A stretch of DNA of 64,000 nt from Patulibacter sp040675535 (GCF_040675535.1 NZ_JBFAPC010000005.1:1-64000), one strand, 5' to 3'. Positions 23,194 through 32,387 are shown, counted from the first letter of the stretch. Made by a program: numbers and translations. Notes: generated by a model from the sequence alone, not told the origin.

Positions 23194-24593
23194 GCACCAC
23201 CGTCATCCGCGGCGGCACCGTGGTCAGCGCCGACGGCGAGGCCGCGGGGGACGTCCTGGTCCGCGGGGAGCGGATCGTCGCGGTCGGCGACGTCGGCGCG
23301 GTCGACGGCGCGACGGAGATCGACGCCACCGGCTGCCTCGTCCTGCCGGGCCTCGTCGACAACCACACCCACCTGTCGTTCCCGTTCCAGGGGACGATGT
23401 CGGCCGACGACTACGACACCGGCACCCGCGCGGCGGCGGCCGGCGGCGTCACCTGCGTCGTCGACTTCGCGATCCAGCAGGACCCCGACGGGCTGGCGTC
23501 CGGGCTGGAGGTCTGGAAGGGCCGGGCCGCCGGGACCGCGCACGTCGACTACGGGTTCCACATGGCCGTCACGAACGCGAGCGACGGCGTCCTGCGGGAC
23601 ATGGGCGCGATGGTCGAGGCCGGCGTCACGAGCTTCAAGCTGTTCCTCGCCTACAAGGGCGAGCTGATGGCCCGCGACGACGATCTCGCCGCCGTCATGG
23701 AACGGGCCCGGGACCTCGGCGCGCTGACCATGGTGCACGCCGAGAACGGCGACCTCGTCGAGCTCTACGTCGGCCGGGCGCGCGCGGCGGGGCAGACCGC
23801 CGCCGTCCACCACGCACTGACCCGCCCCGAGTTCGTCGAGGCCGAGGCGACGAGCCGCGCCGCCCGGATCGCCGAGCACACCGGTGCGCCGCTGTTCGTC
23901 GTCCATGTCACCTGCGAGGCCGCGGCGCGCGAGATCGAGGCCGCCCAGGCGCGTGGCGCGGACGTCGTCGGCGAGACGTGCATCCAGTACCTGACGACGT
24001 CGATCGACGACCTGCGCAAGCCCGGCATCGAGGGCTGTCGCTACGTCTGCTCGCCGCCGCTGCGGGACCGCCGCAACCAGGAGCCGCTGTGGACGATGGT
24101 CCGCCGCGGCGTCCTGGAGAGCGTCTCCACGGACCACTGCTCGTTCACCGACGCGCAGAAGGCGCGCGGGCTGGACGACTTCGCGCTCGTGCCCAACGGC
24201 CTGCCGATGATCCAGCACCGCCTGGCGAAGATGTGGGACGAGGGCGTCCGCACCGGGCGCCTGACCCCGAGCGAGCTCGTCGACCGCTGTTCCACCACGA
24301 TCGCCCGCCGCTTCGGCCTGGAGTCCAAGGGGGCGATCGCGCCGGGCAAGGACGCCGACCTCGTGATCTTCGACCCGGCGGCGCCGCGCGACTACGGGGT
24401 CGCGACGTCGTTCATGAACGTCGACTACGACCTCTTCGAGGGCGAGACGGCGACCGGCAGCGTGCGGACGACGCTCTGCCGCGGGACGGTCGTCTACGAC
24501 GACGGCGAGATCCGCACGCAGCCGGGGCACGGGCGCTACGTCGCACGGACGCCGCGGCGCGTGCGGTCGACGGGGGCGACGGGCGGCGCATGA
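23190..24593 (+). CDS. Dihydropyrimidinase / D-hydantoinase
   Basis: This 467-residue cyclic amidase of the amidohydrolase superfamily has the metal-binding His59-x-His61 in LVDNHTHLSFPFQ, the carbamylated Lys150 in SFKLFLAYKG, later His ligands in TMVHAENGD and VHVTCEA, and the Asp in ESVSTDHCSF. It opens the ring of dihydropyrimidines or hydantoins to N-carbamoyl amino acids. Ribosome site CAGGAGG lies 7 bases before the ATG. The following M20 amidase would remove the carbamoyl group, so the pair can degrade hydantoins or reduced pyrimidines. Confidence 0.93.
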   Translation: MSTTVIRGGTVVSADGEAAGDVLVRGERIVAVGDVGAVDGATEIDATGCLVLPGLVDNHTHLSFPFQGTMSADDYDTGTRAAAAGGVTCVVDFAIQQDPDGLASGLEVWKGRAAGTAHVDYGFHMAVTNASDGVLRDMGAMVEAGVTSFKLFLAYKGELMARDDDLAAVMERARDLGALTMVHAENGDLVELYVGRARAAGQTAAVHHALTRPEFVEAEATSRAARIAEHTGAPLFVVHVTCEAAAREIEAAQARGADVVGETCIQYLTTSIDDLRKPGIEGCRYVCSPPLRDRRNQEPLWTMVRRGVLESVSTDHCSFTDAQKARGLDDFALVPNGLPMIQHRLAKMWDEGVRTGRLTPSELVDRCSTTIARRFGLESKGAIAPGKDADLVIFDPAAPRDYGVATSFMNVDYDLFEGETATGSVRTTLCRGTVVYDDGEIRTQPGHGRYVARTPRRVRSTGATGGA

Positions 24594-24661
24594 CCACCCC
24601 GGCGCCGCCGCTCGATCCCGACCGGATCCTCGCCGGCCTCCGCGGATCGGCCGACGCATGA
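24590..24661 (+). CDS. 23-residue ORF, partial duplicate of the next gene's start
   Basis: MTTPAPPLDPDRILAGLRGS-ADA has its ATG overlapping the dihydropyrimidinase stop and its TGA overlapping the amidase ATG (ATGA at both ends). PPLDPDRILAGLRG mirrors LRLDPDRVLADLRE at the N terminus of the amidase, and the DNA is similar too (24613-24655 against about 24679-24721). It looks like a tandem duplication of the gene start that now bridges the two cistrons. Confidence 0.5.
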   Translation: MTTPAPPLDPDRILAGLRGSADA

Positions 24662-25995
24662 GCACGCTCGAGCTGCGCCTGGATCCCGACCGGGTCCTGG
24701 CCGACCTCCGCGAGCTGGCCGCCCGCACCGGCGGGCCGGCCGGCGCGCGCCGCCTGGCGTGGACGGCCGACTGGGCCGCCGCGCGGGACTTCCTGCTCGA
24801 GCGACTCGCCGAGCTGCCCGTGACCGTCGACCGCGACGAGGCGGGCAACCTCTGGGCCGACCTGCCGGGCGAGCGCGCCGGGTTCGTCATCGTCGGCTCG
24901 CACATCGACGCGGTGCCGTCCGGCGGCTGGCTCGACGGCAGCCTGGGCGTGATGACCGCGCTGGAGACGCTCCGCGCGATCGCCGCGTCCGGCGCCGCCC
25001 CGCCCGTGGGCGTCCGGCTCGTCGACTGGGCGGACGAGGAGGGCGCGCGCTTCGGCCGCAGCCTGATCGGCTCCTCCGCCTGCGCCGGCACGCTGCGACC
25101 GGACGACCTGCGCGCCCTGCGCGACGCGGACGGGACCGTGCAGGCCGACGCGATGGCCGAGCACGGCGTCGACGCCGACGAGATCGGGCGCGTGCGGGGA
25201 CGGCTGGACGGCGCGCTCGCCTACCTCGAGCTGCACATCGAGCAGGGCCCCGTCCTGCTCGGGCACGGCTGGCCGGCCGCGGCCGTCAGCGGCACGGTCG
25301 GCGACGAGCGCCACGTCGTGACGTTCACCGGCGAGGCCGCGCACGCCGGCTCCACGCCGATGGCCACCCGGCGCGACCCGGTCGCCGCGGCGGCGCGGGC
25401 GACCCTCGCGATCCGCGAGGTCGGCATCGCGCACGGCGGCGTCTGCACCGTCGGCGCGCTGCGCGCCGACCCGGGCGTCGTCACCGCGATCGCCGGGTCG
25501 TGCGAGCTGCTGCTCGACCAGCGCCACCTGGACCCGGAGACGCTGGCCGCGATGCTCGCCGACGCGACCTCCGCCTGCGAGGACGCGGCCCGGGAGTTCG
25601 GCTGCGAGGTCCGCCCCGAGCGGATCTTCTCCGCCGCGCCGACGCCGTTCCACCCCGAGCTCGTCGCCGCGGCCCGCACCGCGGTCGCCGACGCGGGCGG
25701 CGGCGACCACGAGCCCGTGCCGAGTGGCCCGCTGCACGACGCGACCGAGATCGGCCGCCTCGTCCCCACGGCGATGGTCTTCGCGCAGTCCGACCCGCCG
25801 ATCTCGCACACGGCGGTCGAGGACAGCCCGGAGTTCGCGCTGCGCATCGCCATCGACGCGTTCGGCCGCACCGCCGCCACCGCGATCGCGCTCGCCGCCG
25901 CCGGCCGGCTGACCCCACCGGACGGCGCGCGCCACCCCGATCCGCCCTCGACGGACCCCGCCCGACCGAGCGACTCGTCCTCGACGGCCGCCTGA
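24658..25995 (+). CDS. M20-family amidase (N-carbamoyl-amino-acid hydrolase / allantoate amidohydrolase)
   Basis: This 445-residue zinc amidase has metal ligands His82 and Asp93 in GSHIDAVPSGGWLDGSLGV, Glu127/Glu128 in WADEEGARFG, and a His in YLELHIEQGPVL. The dimerisation domain contains HAGSTPMATRRDPVAAAARA, the substrate-binding region of the beta-ureidopropionase/allantoate amidohydrolase group. It hydrolyses the N-carbamoyl product of the preceding hydantoinase to amino acid, CO2 and ammonia. The C-terminal 25 residues are low-complexity (Pro/Ser). Confidence 0.9.
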   Translation: MSTLELRLDPDRVLADLRELAARTGGPAGARRLAWTADWAAARDFLLERLAELPVTVDRDEAGNLWADLPGERAGFVIVGSHIDAVPSGGWLDGSLGVMTALETLRAIAASGAAPPVGVRLVDWADEEGARFGRSLIGSSACAGTLRPDDLRALRDADGTVQADAMAEHGVDADEIGRVRGRLDGALAYLELHIEQGPVLLGHGWPAAAVSGTVGDERHVVTFTGEAAHAGSTPMATRRDPVAAAARATLAIREVGIAHGGVCTVGALRADPGVVTAIAGSCELLLDQRHLDPETLAAMLADATSACEDAAREFGCEVRPERIFSAAPTPFHPELVAAARTAVADAGGGDHEPVPSGPLHDATEIGRLVPTAMVFAQSDPPISHTAVEDSPEFALRIAIDAFGRTAATAIALAAAGRLTPPDGARHPDPPSTDPARPSDSSSTAA

Positions 25996-26024
25996 ACGTC
26001 CCCACCCCGAGCAGAGGAACACGC

Positions 26025-27035
26025 ATGGACTTCGGCATCACGGTGCTCCCCGACCCTCCCGCCCGGCGCTTCGTCGAGCTCGTGCAGGCCGCCGAGCAGG
26101 CGGGCTTCACCTACGGCTGGACGTACGACTCGCACATCCTCTGGCAGGAGGGCTACGTCTTCCTGACCATGGGCGTGCAGGCCACCTCGGTCATGCGCTT
26201 CGGCCACTGCGTGACGAACCCCGCGATCCGCGACCCCACGGTCACGGCCAGCGCCTACGCGACGCTCCAGCAGGTCTCCGGCGGCCGGATGATCCTCGGC
26301 ATCGGCCGGGGCGACTCGTCGCGGCGGGTGACGGGGCTGAAGCCCGTGCCGGTCGACGAGTTCGAGCGCCGCCTGCGGATGATCAAGGGCCTCATGAACG
26401 GCCGCGAGGTCGACTGGAACGACAAGCGGCTGCAGCTCGAGTGGGTCGAGGAGGGCACGCCGGAGATCCCGATGGCGGTCGCCGCCTACGGGCCCCGCGT
26501 CCTCGGCGTCGCGGGCCGCGTCGGCGACGCGCTGATCATCCAGCTCGCCGACGTGGAGATCACCACGTGGCTGATCGAGCAGGCGCGCGCCGCCGCGACC
26601 GCCGAGGGCCGCGACCCCGACGCGATCCGCCCGATCGTCTGCGCGCCCGCCGTGCTGGAGCGCGACCTCGCCGTCGCCCGCGACCAGGTCCGCTGGTTCC
26701 CCGCGATGGTCTCCAACCACGTCAAGACCCTCATCGCCCGGCACGGCGAGGGCGGCGGCATCCCGCGCGCCCTGACCGACTACGTCCGGGCGATCGAGAC
26801 CTACGACTACGCCGAGCACAGCCGGATGGGCGCCGACCACGGCAAGTACATCAGCGACGAGATCTGCGACCGCTTCTGCTTCCTCGGCGAGGCCGAGGAC
26901 CACCAGCGGAAGATCGCCGCGCTGCAGGCCGTAGGCGTCGACCAGGTCAACCTCTACCTGATGACGGCGGACATGGACGGGACGCTCGCGCGCTACGGCC
27001 GCGACGTGATCCCGGCCTTCGCGGCCGGCGCCTGA
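26025..27035 (+). CDS. LLM-class oxidoreductase, probably F420-dependent (hydantoin/pyrimidine-associated)
   Basis: This 336-residue luciferase-fold protein has MDFGITVLPDPPARRFVELV, AEQAGFTYGWTYDSHILWQE, QVSGGRMILGIGRGDSSRR and GVAGRVGDALIIQLADVEI. It resembles the family found beside dihydropyrimidinase genes (TIGR03842 as I recall it). It may reduce or oxidise the ring substrate before hydrolysis. It follows the amidase by 29 bases with its own AGAGGA ribosome site, so it is third in the operon. Confidence 0.85.
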   Translation: MDFGITVLPDPPARRFVELVQAAEQAGFTYGWTYDSHILWQEGYVFLTMGVQATSVMRFGHCVTNPAIRDPTVTASAYATLQQVSGGRMILGIGRGDSSRRVTGLKPVPVDEFERRLRMIKGLMNGREVDWNDKRLQLEWVEEGTPEIPMAVAAYGPRVLGVAGRVGDALIIQLADVEITTWLIEQARAAATAEGRDPDAIRPIVCAPAVLERDLAVARDQVRWFPAMVSNHVKTLIARHGEGGGIPRALTDYVRAIETYDYAEHSRMGADHGKYISDEICDRFCFLGEAEDHQRKIAALQAVGVDQVNLYLMTADMDGTLARYGRDVIPAFAAGA

Positions 27036-27249
27036 GGAGGGCTACGACCGGACGAGCCCCGACCCGACCCGGTCGCCACCGGCCAGGGCGCGGTGAAGTC
27101 CGGCCGCCTCGTGGTGACGCCGAAGGCCAGGCGCCGGCCGCCGAAGGGCCGCTAGGTGCTGACCGCGACCGTCACTCAGGGGCATGGGGATAGAAGACCA
27201 CCGAGAAGCTCACGCTCGAGCAGGACGGCAGACCGAGGCCGCTCCCCCG
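27036..27249 (+). other. Non-coding region with possible gene scraps
   Basis: A short frame VATGQGAVKSGRLVVTPKAR-RRPPKGR with a stop at about 27155 and another scrap, TTEKLTLEQDGRP, have coding-like codon use but no start. They may be remnants. No terminator hairpin is obvious after the LLM gene. Confidence 0.3.
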
Positions 27250-27288
27250 GTGTGAGCGCGTGTGAGCGCCGTGTGCGGGCGCTGTGAG
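27250..27288 (+). promoter_or_regulatory. Four TGTG-type direct repeats, possible SARP/OmpR-type site
   Basis: TGTGAG, TGTGAG, TGTGCG and TGTGAG start at 27251, 27261, 27272 and 27283, spaced 10, 11 and 11 bases, ending about 24 bases before the MFS start. Direct repeats at one helical turn are the usual target of SARP/AfsR-type regulators. The start of such a gene lies at 28954 on the minus strand. Confidence 0.5.
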
Positions 27289-27311
27289 GGGCTCCCCGCA
27301 AGCTCCTCCCC

Positions 27312-28844
27312 ATGAGCACCACCGCCACCACGCCCCCGACGTCGTCGTCGTCGCGCGTATATCCCTCCCTTCGCGCGGCCTGGATCCCCCTCGCCGCCCT
27401 CTGCCTCGCCTTCTTCGTCGAGATGGTCGACAACACGCTGCTGTCGATCGCCCTGCCCACCATCGGCCGCGACCTGCACAGCGGCACCACCGACCTGCAG
27501 TGGGTCACCGGCGCCTACTCGCTGACCTTCGGCGGGCTGCTGCTGACCGCCGGATCGATCGCCGACCGCTGGGGCCGGCGACGCGTCCTGATGGTCGGGC
27601 TCGGCGTGTTCGGCACGCTGAGCCTCCTCGTCGTCGCCGTCCACTCCGCGGGCGAGCTGATCGCCCTGCGCGCCGGCCTCGGCATCGCCGCCGCGATGAT
27701 GGCGCCGATCACCAACTCGCTCGTCTTCCGGCTCTTCGACGACCAGGCGCTGCGGATGCGCGCCATGACGGTGATGATCACCGTCGGCCTGTCCGGCTTC
27801 GTCCTCGGCCCGCTGCTCGGCGGCACCGCCCTGGCGCACATCAGCTGGGAGTGGCTGCTCGTCGTCAACGCGCCGATCGCGATGATCGCGTACGTCGGCA
27901 TCCGGCTGGGCGTCGCGGCCGACCACCCGGACGACCTGACCAAGGACCGGCTCGACCTGCCGGGCGCCGTCCTCAGCGTCCTCACGATCGGCCTGGCCTG
28001 CTACTCGCTGACCAGCGGCGTCGAGCACGGCTGGCTCGGCGCGGGCACCCTCGCGGCGATCGTCGGCGCGGTCGGCGCGGCCGTCTGGTTCGTCCGGCAC
28101 GAGCGCACCACGGCGTCGCCGATGCTCGACCTCGGCCTGTTCTCGAACGGCACCGTCCGCGGCGCCGCCATCGCCCAGGCCGGCACCTCGATCGCCATGG
28201 CCGCCGTGATGTTCGGCCTCATCCTGCACTTCCAGTACGCCTACGGCTGGAGCCCCGTGAAGGCCGGCCTCGCGAACCTGCCGCTGATCGTGACGATGCT
28301 CCTCGCGTCGCCCCTCTCCGAGGGCCTCGCCAAGCGCTTCGGACACCGCGTCGCCTGCATGATCGCGGCGGCCCTGCTCGCCGTCTCGCTGGGCGGCATG
28401 TCGTGGGGCGTCTACCACGGCTACCTCGCCATCGCGATCTCGATGGTGGTGATGACGGTCGGCCTGCGGACGATCATGACCATCTGCGCCGTGGCCCTCG
28501 TCGACGCGATGCCGGCCAACCGCACGTCGATGGGCACCGCCCTGAACGACACCGCCCAGGAGGTCGGCACGAGCGTCGGCACCGCCGTCGTCGGCACCCT
28601 GATCGCCGTCCTGGTCACCACCGCGCTGCCCGCCGGCGCCTGGAGCCACGACCTCGTCCAGTCGTTCTTCCACGGCGAGCGCGTGACCTACGGCATCCTC
28701 GCGATCGTCGTCGGCGTGGTCGCCGGCTACGGCGCCTGGACGCTGACCGACTCGCGGTCCGTCGAGGAGCACCCGGAGGAGGAGCCGGCCGAGGAGGCGT
28801 CCGCGGAGCCGCGGGCCGACCGCACGCCGGCGCTGACCGCCTGA
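27312..28844 (+). CDS. MFS drug exporter, DHA2 family (14 membrane helices)
   Basis: This 510-residue transporter has AAWIPLAALCLAFFVEMVDN with the D-x-T motif of DHA2 helix 1, motif A as GSIADRWGRRRVLMVG, and motif C-like GLSGFVLGPLLGG in helix 5. Length and helix count fit the EmrB/QacA group that exports drugs with proton antiport. The C-terminal 35 residues are acidic and cytoplasmic. Its promoter region has four TGTG repeats, and the last codons lie in a duplicated 38-base segment. Confidence 0.9.
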   Translation: MSTTATTPPTSSSSRVYPSLRAAWIPLAALCLAFFVEMVDNTLLSIALPTIGRDLHSGTTDLQWVTGAYSLTFGGLLLTAGSIADRWGRRRVLMVGLGVFGTLSLLVVAVHSAGELIALRAGLGIAAAMMAPITNSLVFRLFDDQALRMRAMTVMITVGLSGFVLGPLLGGTALAHISWEWLLVVNAPIAMIAYVGIRLGVAADHPDDLTKDRLDLPGAVLSVLTIGLACYSLTSGVEHGWLGAGTLAAIVGAVGAAVWFVRHERTTASPMLDLGLFSNGTVRGAAIAQAGTSIAMAAVMFGLILHFQYAYGWSPVKAGLANLPLIVTMLLASPLSEGLAKRFGHRVACMIAAALLAVSLGGMSWGVYHGYLAIAISMVVMTVGLRTIMTICAVALVDAMPANRTSMGTALNDTAQEVGTSVGTAVVGTLIAVLVTTALPAGAWSHDLVQSFFHGERVTYGILAIVVGVVAGYGAWTLTDSRSVEEHPEEEPAEEASAEPRADRTPALTA

Positions 28845-28889
28845 TCCGGCGGGCCGACCGGACGCCGGCGCTCACCGCCCGATCCGGCG
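28814..28889 (+). repeat. 38-base tandem repeat over the MFS 3' end
   Basis: Two copies of a 38-base unit (28814-28851 and 28852-28889) differ at a few bases, and part of a third follows. The first copy encodes the last residues ADRTPALTA and the stop; in the second copy the stop codon has changed to CGA. Confidence 0.75.
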
Positions 28890-28954
28890 GGCGGACCGGG
28901 CACCGGGTGCTCGTCGCACCAGACCTCCAGGGCTCCGAGGATGGCGACGCGCAC
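28870..28954 (-). pseudogene. N-terminal fragment of a SARP/AfsR-type regulator
   Basis: GTG 28954 opens VRVAILGALEVWCDEHPVPG, which is how BTAD/SARP regulators begin (xVRxLGxLEVxxxGxPV). It then runs into the 38-base tandem repeat and out of the family. The rest of the regulator is absent. Confidence 0.45.
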
Positions 28955-29065
28955 GCGCCCACTCTTGCACGGGGTCGCGGGGATCCGGGCGAGCGGGTGC
29001 GCTCCCGGGCCGCATCACGTCCCGGCACCCGGGGCGCCGTCGGGCCGACGCGGGACACTGGTGCG

Positions 29066-30208
29066 GTGAGCGATGCGCCGGGGAATCCCTCTCGCGAGGA
29101 CGCGACCGTCGTCGTGATCGGGGGCGGCCAGGCCGGGCTGTCCGCCGGACACCACCTGCGGGGCCGGGGGTTCGCCGACGCTGCAGGGGCCGCGGCACCG
29201 GACCCGTCCTTCGTCGTGCTCGACGCCGAGGACGGGCCGGGCGGCGCGTGGCGGCACCGCTGGGCGTCGCTGACGATGCGCACGGTCAACGGCATCTTCG
29301 ACCTGCCACGGTTCCCGAAGCCGCCGATCGATCCGGACGCGCCCAGCAGGGTGGCGGTGCCGGAGTACTTCGCCGCGTTCGAGCGCGCGGAGCACCTGCC
29401 GATCCGCCGGCCCGTGACCGTCACCGCGGTCACGCGCGCCGACGCGGACCCCGACGGCGACCTGCTCGTCGAGACCACCGCGGGCGGCTGGCGGACCCGG
29501 GCGATCGTCAACGCCACGGGCACCTGGAACACCCCGGTCCTGCCCGTCTACCCGGGGCAGGAGTCCTTCCGCGGCCGCCAGCTGCACACGCGGGACTACG
29601 TCGACGCCGACGCGTTCGCGGGGCAGCGGGTGGCGATCGTCGGCGGCGGGATCTCGGCGCTCCAGCTGCTCGAGGAGGTCTCCCGGAAGTCGACGGTGCT
29701 CTGGTACACGCGGCGCGAGCCGGTCTTCCTCGACGGCGAGTTCCGGGCCGAGGTGGAGGGGCGCATGGTCATCGAGCGCGTGGCCGCCGACGTCGAGGCC
29801 GGCAATCCGACCGGGAGCGTCGTCTCCTACACCGGCCTGATCGAGACGCCCTACGTGCGGGCCGCCCGTGAGCGCGGGGTGCTGCACCGGCGCCCGATGT
29901 TCGCGTCCATCGAGCCCGACGGCGTCCGCGAGCCCGACGGCTCCTTCACCCGGGTCGACGTGCTCCTCTGGGCCACGGGCTTCAAGGCGCACATCGCCCA
30001 CCTCGACCCCCTCGGCCTGCGCAACGCCCGCGGCGGCATCGCGATGCGGGGCACCCAGGTCGCCGACGAGCCGCGCGTCCACCTGATCGGCTTCGGCCCG
30101 TCCCAGTCCACGGTCGGGGCCAACCGCGCCGGACGCGAGGCCGCGTGGGCGCTGGCCGCGCGGCTCGGGGTCGCGCGGCCGACGGGGGCGCGACGCGGGG
30201 CGGGGTGA
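29066..30208 (+). CDS. FAD/NAD(P)-binding monooxygenase-like oxidoreductase
   Basis: This 380-residue flavoprotein has FAD motif VVVIGGGQAGLSAGHHLRGR, NADPH motif VAIVGGGISALQLLEE and an ATG-type motif WATGFKAHI near the C terminus. LPVYPGQESFRGRQLHTRDY resembles class B flavoprotein monooxygenases and the related CzcO family. It may oxygenate a small substrate or act as a disulfide reductase-like enzyme. GTG 29066 is the first start after the upstream low-complexity frame. Confidence 0.85.
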   Translation: MSDAPGNPSREDATVVVIGGGQAGLSAGHHLRGRGFADAAGAAAPDPSFVVLDAEDGPGGAWRHRWASLTMRTVNGIFDLPRFPKPPIDPDAPSRVAVPEYFAAFERAEHLPIRRPVTVTAVTRADADPDGDLLVETTAGGWRTRAIVNATGTWNTPVLPVYPGQESFRGRQLHTRDYVDADAFAGQRVAIVGGGISALQLLEEVSRKSTVLWYTRREPVFLDGEFRAEVEGRMVIERVAADVEAGNPTGSVVSYTGLIETPYVRAARERGVLHRRPMFASIEPDGVREPDGSFTRVDVLLWATGFKAHIAHLDPLGLRNARGGIAMRGTQVADEPRVHLIGFGPSQSTVGANRAGREAAWALAARLGVARPTGARRGAG

Positions 30209-30246
30209 CGGGCGCGGCGTGCCGGGGCAGACGCGCGTCGAGGGTG

Positions 30247-30282
30247 CCGTCCGCGAGCGCCGGGCCCGGCTCCCGCGGACGG
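30247..30282. terminator. Bidirectional hairpin between convergent genes
   Basis: CCGTCCGCG (30247-30255) pairs with CGCGGACGG (30274-30282); the loop itself holds the palindrome CCGGGCCCGG. It lies between the flavoprotein gene and the leftward HupE-like gene. Confidence 0.6.
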
Positions 30283-30341
30283 TCCGCGTGGTGGCGATGA
30301 CCCCGGACGTCGTGCCCGGTCGTGGCGGGCCGCTCCCCGCC

Positions 30342-31556
30342 TCAGAGCCCGAACGCCCGCTGGGCGAACCAGAACATGCCGACCGCGCACACGCTCGTGG
30401 CGACCGCCCCGGTGGTCCAGGTGCCGGCCGGGGCCGAGCGGTGACGGAGGACCGCGAGCAGCGGGAAGGTCAGGAGGATGATCGCCAGCTGCACGGACTC
30501 GATGCCGAGGTTGAAGACGAGCAGCGACGACAGCAGGGACCACGACGCGGACTGGTCGATCCCCAGCGCCGAGGCGAACCCGAGCCCGTGGACCAGCCCG
30601 AAGCAGAAGACCACGCCGAGGCGGATCCAGCCCGCGCGGTCGAGTCCGAGGGGTCCTGCGCTGACGTCGGCGACGTCGCCCGGGTGGGCGCGCAGCTCCC
30701 ATATCCGTCTGAGGTGGAGGGCCGCCACGACCGCGATCGAGAGCGCGATGATCGGCTCGACGATGCCGGCCGGCACGTGGACGAGGCCGAGCGCGGCGAG
30801 GATGAACGTCACCGAGTGGGCGACGGTGAAGGCCGTCGCCGTGAGGACGATCTCGCGGAGCCGCCGCGAGCCGACGATCAGCGCCAGCAGGAACAGGATG
30901 TGGTCGATGCCGGTGTAGAGGTGCTCGGCGCCGAGGCGGTAGAACGACCCGTACTGCGACAGCAGCGACTCCCGGGTGGAGAACGACGGGTGCTCGGCGT
31001 CGAGGCCGGCGCTCCCCGACCGCAGGTCGAGGTCGTAGCCCACGATCGTCTTCGTGCCGCGGACGTAGCCCTCGGAGTCCGGGAACAGCTCGCTGCGGAG
31101 CTCGTGCGCCCCGCCGCTCTCGGGGCAGCGGTAGTCCAGGTCGAGCACGGCGTACGGCGCGCCGTCGCGCTGCTCGATCCTGGTGCGGCCGTCCTGCGTC
31201 GGCGTGCAGGCGCTGCCGTCCTTCACGGTGAGCGTCTGGTGCCGGGCGACGTAGGCGAGGACGGTGCGGGCGTGGGCGTCGATCGCCGCGGCCTGGGGCC
31301 CGGCATCGCCGGAGTCGAACGCGGCCGTTCCCTGGCGGAAGAGCCGGTCGTCGCGCTGGACGTCGGCGGCGGAGACGACGAGCAGGTCGTACTCCAGCGC
31401 CAGCTCGACGCGGACGTGGCCCTTCTCCGGGGCGGTCATGTCGGCGTAGACCACCGAGCTGAACCCGTGGGCGCCGGCGGGGGCGGTCGAGACGAAGAGG
31501 CTCGCGCACGCCACGATGGCGACGAGCAGAGCGGTGCCGAGTGAACGTGGTCGCAT
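30342..31556 (-). CDS. HupE/UreJ-family-like membrane protein with large exported domain
   Basis: This 404-residue protein has a signal peptide (LGTALLVAIVACASLFVSTA, cleavage after AGA). A beta-rich exported domain follows, about residues 30-195, starting HGFSSVVYADMTAPEKGHVR. A C-terminal membrane domain has about six or seven helices and conserved His: AEHLYTGIDHILFLLALIVG, TAFTVAHSVTFILAALGL and FGLVHGLGFASALG. The HxxxGxDHxLFL pattern is that of HupE/UreJ_2-type proteins, proposed nickel, cobalt or copper-linked transporters. The ATG at 31556 has no strong ribosome site. Confidence 0.8.
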   Translation of the reverse strand: MRPRSLGTALLVAIVACASLFVSTAPAGAHGFSSVVYADMTAPEKGHVRVELALEYDLLVVSAADVQRDDRLFRQGTAAFDSGDAGPQAAAIDAHARTVLAYVARHQTLTVKDGSACTPTQDGRTRIEQRDGAPYAVLDLDYRCPESGGAHELRSELFPDSEGYVRGTKTIVGYDLDLRSGSAGLDAEHPSFSTRESLLSQYGSFYRLGAEHLYTGIDHILFLLALIVGSRRLREIVLTATAFTVAHSVTFILAALGLVHVPAGIVEPIIALSIAVVAALHLRRIWELRAHPGDVADVSAGPLGLDRAGWIRLGVVFCFGLVHGLGFASALGIDQSASWSLLSSLLVFNLGIESVQLAIILLTFPLLAVLRHRSAPAGTWTTGAVATSVCAVGMFWFAQRAFGL

Positions 31557-31685
31557 GGGAGGGGCGGCGCCGTCCTCGGGCCTCGGCCATCCTGGCGTCC
31601 GGGGGTTCACGGCTGGTGACCGCGATGTGAAACCTCGCGGCGGTGATCGACGCGGGTGGCGACGACCGGGAAGATGCCCGCCGAC

Positions 31686-32387
31686 ATGCCCAGAACGCAC
31701 CGCCGTCCTCAACGTCGCCCCTCGCACCTGGCCCGCCGCGGCGGCGCGCTGGTCCTCACCGCCGCCCTGCTCTGCGGCTGTGGCGGCTCGGCGGACGACT
31801 GGTCGAAGCCGCACGCGAAGCCGACCGCCGTCGGCGCCCTCGGGGCCGGGTTCGTCGCGGCCGACGGCACGCCCGCGCCGGAGTCGACGATCACGCCGCG
31901 CCCCGGATCATGGGACCGGGTCCGCCCGGAGAAGGGCTACCGCGTGGTGCTCCTGCGCTTCGGCGACGACGCGCCCACCCGCACGGTCGCCGACGCCGTG
32001 ACGCAGTGGGCAGACGAGGTGGACGCGAGCCTGAAGACCGTCACGGTGGCCAAGCCCGTCGAGGTCCTCGAGCGCATCGGCGACGCCCTCGCCCTGAAGC
32101 CCGACCTGATCATCAGCGCCGGCAATCACCTCGTCGACCCGCTCGCGCTCGTGACCGCCAACCACCTCGACCAGCAGTTCCTCGTCGTCGGCGCCGAGGT
32201 GGCCGAGCCGACCGGGAACGTCACCGCCGCGGACTGGACCGGCGCGTCGTTCCGCGGCGAGGGTCTGGGGCTCCCGTCGGCCTACGACCCGGCGTCGTTC
32301 ACCCCCGAGCGCGCCGGACGGGCGGTCCGCGCCGGGGTGGCTGCGGTGCTCGAGGGCGTCACCGGCGTGGTCCTCCGCATCGACTGA
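31686..32387 (+). CDS. Lipoprotein, BMP/Med-like periplasmic binding fold
   Basis: This roughly 233-residue lipoprotein has a lipobox LTAALLCGC at about residue 30 behind an Arg-rich n-region. The mature part reads YRVVLLRFGDDAPTRTVADA, VLERIGDALALKPDLIISAG and QQFLVVGAEVAEPTGNVTAA, like the BMP/Med substrate-binding family that carries nucleosides or thiamine-like ligands. No ABC permease is adjacent. The start may also be ATG 31674 or GTG 31656. It is divergent from the HupE-like gene. Confidence 0.6.
   Translation: MPRTHRRPQRRPSHLARRGGALVLTAALLCGCGGSADDWSKPHAKPTAVGALGAGFVAADGTPAPESTITPRPGSWDRVRPEKGYRVVLLRFGDDAPTRTVADAVTQWADEVDASLKTVTVAKPVEVLERIGDALALKPDLIISAGNHLVDPLALVTANHLDQQFLVVGAEVAEPTGNVTAADWTGASFRGEGLGLPSAYDPASFTPERAGRAVRAGVAAVLEGVTGVVLRID

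Noticed and set aside
27250..27288. CRISPR or IS-end repeat
   Set aside because: The repeats are 6-10 bases long at helical-turn spacing, which fits a regulator site and not an array or element end.
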